Shown here: one piece after another, positions 44,495 to 46,672 of the stretch | Layout of the letters: every line of letters begins with the position of its first letter | Position numbering within the stretch: position 1 is the stretch's first letter | Origin: Chara braunii | Lineage: Eukaryota; Streptophyta; Charophyceae; Charales; Characeae | Assembly: GCA_003427395.1 (NCBI GenBank) | Contig: BFEA01000023.1 | Coordinates: forward strand, 2,716,000 to 2,762,671 | Direction of reading: 5' to 3' | Length of the DNA: 46,672 nucleotides | Notes under the pieces: generated by a model | The model's input: the letters and a program-made list of their open reading frames with translations, nothing else | Databases searched by the model: none | What the model was told of the DNA's origin: nothing | Position numbers and translations under genes: made by a program

Positions 44495-44512
44495 TTCCCG
44501 ATAACGGCGCCA
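44495..44512 (-). other. Primer-binding site of an LTR retrotransposon (tRNA-Asp type)
   Basis: The minus strand reads TGGCGCCGTTATCGGGAA, nearly the complement of the tRNA-Asp 3' end that primes many plant Ty3-type elements (TGGCGCCGTTGCCGGGGA). The adjacent CGACA just outside (44515-44519) would be the inner end of the 5' LTR, which runs toward higher coordinates. The outer LTR boundary is not determined. Confidence 0.7.
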
Positions 44513-45888
44513 CCTGTCGAGTGCATCAGCTCCCGCCTTTTCTCGCAAAAGGCGAGAACCCTCGAGACCATGTCACGCCAGAGTTAAAAAAAAACTTAAA
44601 AACAACTTGAGGACGACGCATAGATAATCCCGCGAGCTGTCGAGACAGCCGTGGTTGCATCACCCCTTCGCCGCTTTAGACGGGTGTGCCAACCATACCT
44701 CTCGTTGTCCCCTACGACAGGATAGGTTATTACAAGGTACAACTTGCCTTGCCTAAGAGGTTGTCACCACTCTTAGGGGCGTATCCCTATCGAGCTACTG
44801 ACTCACAACGCTACCAACCCTCTAGGAAGTGGTCCGTGGATACTCCTTTCCCTCGCCCGATCAGGAAACTCGGATTTCAAAGGTTGGGTCGTCACCACCG
44901 AGTCGGCATAGTACCACCCCTGATAAATCGGTTCCACTCCAAGTCGATAACAAGGTCGACTCCTAAAGTATACGAACACCCTCCTTGGATGCTTCCTCGA
45001 GAGAGAGGACGATCAAACCTAAAGCGAAACCATCCATCTCGTCCTCTTACTTAACTTGGGACTTTGGACGAAAAAGGAAGAAGAACTGACGAGGGATTAG
45101 AAAGAAGATGGACATTTAGGATAAAACGGGTTACCTTGGGAAAAGAGGCTACGTTCGTTGATGTTGTTCATCTTCTTTTTGTTTTTTCACTTTTTTTCTT
45201 TTCTTTTCTTTTCGGTCGCTCTAATTCCCTCTTAATTCAAAACATCCCGTGCCGCATGAAGTTTCAGGGAGAGAAAATAAACTCATCCAAACCATTCACT
45301 TTTCTTTTCCCTCCAAGCATGCATCATTTCTTTCACACAACTGCACACATCATAGCCATCATAATTCCAAAGAAAAAAAAAGAGAAAGAAAACCGTTCTC
45401 ACATGCAGCCAGATTTTCCATTCATATCCACAACCGTGGTCCCACACCACCTTCACTACCGTTTCTTTCCTTTCAATCTTCCAAGCAAAAAGTAAAGGGT
45501 CATACAACGTGTGGGAACAAACGGGGTGAAGGAAAAGAAGAAACGTAAGTCACCCATTGACCTTGAGTAAGTGAAGTTAAAATGACACCACCTCCTTGGC
45601 GACGATAAACAACAATATCGTTTTCCTCCTTCGTCTATGACTGTTAAGCTCACCAACTATGGTTGTCAAACTCACCAGCTATGGCCACCAAGCCCGCACC
45701 CCGAACTTGCGTTGCAATTCTCATTGCAACGGCAAACTTTCGCTACCTTGCCGCACAACAATTTGCAGCTGCCTCTTTGTGGCTATGACTGTCGACGTTC
45801 GACTCTGGCAACGGAGCATCCGACTATGACCGTCCTTCACCTCCTTCCATCACCACTTCCACTTTCACTTACTTCTTCCTCCTTCCAC
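44513..45888 (-). other. Probable LTR sequence and unassigned flank
   Basis: The 5' LTR of the relic should begin here and extend rightward on the minus strand. A stable hairpin CGCCTTTT/AAAAGGCG lies at 44534-44554. No second LTR copy was recognised in the window. From about 45060 the sequence is A/G- then C/T-rich with short open frames and no domains. Confidence 0.4.
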
Positions 45889-46398
45889 TTCATCGGTGTC
45901 GCACACTCGCAAAACCTTGGCTATAGCTCCCACCGACTTCACCAACCTTTACCGAACCACCTCTTGCCATACTTCAACTTGGTCGACGATGGTTGACCGA
46001 TAACCCCCCTTTTCCTCTTCTCTAAAATACAACACACCTGTTTGTTTGTTTTTTTCTCCAAATAGTGCACACATGTGTATTTCTCTCTTTTCCTCACTTT
46101 CTCTCACTTGCTTAGTGATCACTTACACATCCACCATAACTACCTTCTTCACCACCTCCACACACCTTGTTGACCATTCAAAATATCGGCAGCACCTTCC
46201 CTCTTCACTTCAACATGCAGCCCACTATGGAGTTGGGCAGCATCTCCTTTCTCCACTCCAACATGCAGCCCACCATGGAGTTGGGCAACATTTCCCCTCT
46301 TCACTCCAATATGCAGCCCACCATGAAGTTGGGCAGCATCTCCCCTCTTCACTCTAACAACACCTCCCTGTATTCCAGCAGCACCTCCTCTCCACTAA
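45889..46398. repeat. Dispersed repeat copy B with 48-bp minisatellite
   Basis: Second copy of the block at 39381-39880, same orientation, with the minisatellite at about 46205-46355. Homology stops on both sides at different sequence, so these are not recognisable LTRs of the gag relic lying between them. Confidence 0.8.
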
Positions 46399-46672
46399 CA
46401 ACAGAAAAATTGTCGCCGAAATTCAACAAAAATTCTTTTTGATGTCTAACTTATTCACGCCAGAAGGGCTGTGACCAACTGTTGAAACTGGGTCTTCTGC
46501 TCTGTTCAACTACTCATCAACATTATCAACTTATTCCCAACGAGTCCAACATGGTTTCCAACAGGTTTGTCAACGATTCCAACATGGTTTCGTACAGGCC
46601 TCCAACATGAACCAACACGTATCCAACATGGTTCTTGACCCACATTTCGGTACATGATAGGTGAGAGAGTGC
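46399..46672. repeat. Window end with short TCCAACATGGTTTC repeats
   Basis: The words TCCAACATGGTTTC and TCCAACATGNNCC recur near 46549, 46578, 46601 and 46626, at roughly 24-29 bp spacing. No gene is seen. Confidence 0.5.

Noticed and set aside
39381-46398. The duplicated blocks as the two LTRs of the element containing the gag relic
   Set aside because: The LTR should abut the primer-binding site at 44513, but homology begins only at 45889, and no matching sequence precedes copy A.
1-46672. CRISPR array, prokaryotic operon or defence system
   Set aside because: No direct-repeat/spacer array; gene structure and repeats are eukaryotic.

Overview
This is a nuclear window from a plant-lineage (streptophyte) eukaryote. 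One host gene can be identified: the first coding exon of COP1, the RING/WD40 E3 ubiquitin ligase, on the minus strand (6726-7271). Its RING finger follows the plant rather than the animal pattern. Almost everything else is repetitive DNA: two related L1-type LINEs, hAT-like and foldback elements, an LTR-element relic, microsatellites and minisatellites. The very large first intron, the LINE load and the many dinucleotide tracts would suit a large repeat-rich genome such as a charophyte alga. That placement is inference; no organelle or ribosomal marker is present to settle it.

Layout. 1-6725: presumed COP1 intron 1, rich in CT/GA tracts, a 49-base G run, local duplications and a degenerate hammerhead-ribozyme-like motif at 5228-5261. 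6726-7271: COP1 exon 1. 7272 to about 9498: COP1 upstream region with several G-boxes and an 80-bp tandem duplication. About 9499-17164: LINE-1, near full length but broken by many stops and frameshifts. 17415-26569: LINE-2, same family, better preserved, with a 10-bp candidate target-site duplication. 26580-29219: unassigned sequence turning AT-rich. 29228-30002 and 36828-37585: two hAT-like non-autonomous elements with 8-bp target duplications, plus a third partial copy. About 31.1-35 kb: a nest of foldback/MITE-like repeats, long CA and GA tracts with one N, a GGA-rich tandem array, a hammerhead-like motif (34252-34288) and an exact Nextera mate-pair junction adapter (33728-33765). 36127-36391: a 265-bp hairpin element. 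38-42 kb: diverged satellites and tRNA-derived SINE candidates. About 43.56-44.51 kb: minus-strand gag relic with a primer-binding site matching tRNA-Asp. 39.38-39.88 and 45.89-46.40 kb: a duplicated segment carrying a 48-bp minisatellite.

The genes do not form a pathway. COP1 would act in the nucleus as a light-signalling ubiquitin ligase. The LINEs encode a zinc-knuckle ORF1 and an endonuclease/reverse transcriptase ORF2, both now disrupted; they could have supplied retrotransposition activity to SINE-like sequences. The strongest unusual signals are the two hammerhead-like motifs, whose short helix III covaries between copies, and the adapter junction, which means the assembly around 33.7 kb should not be taken as contiguous genome.
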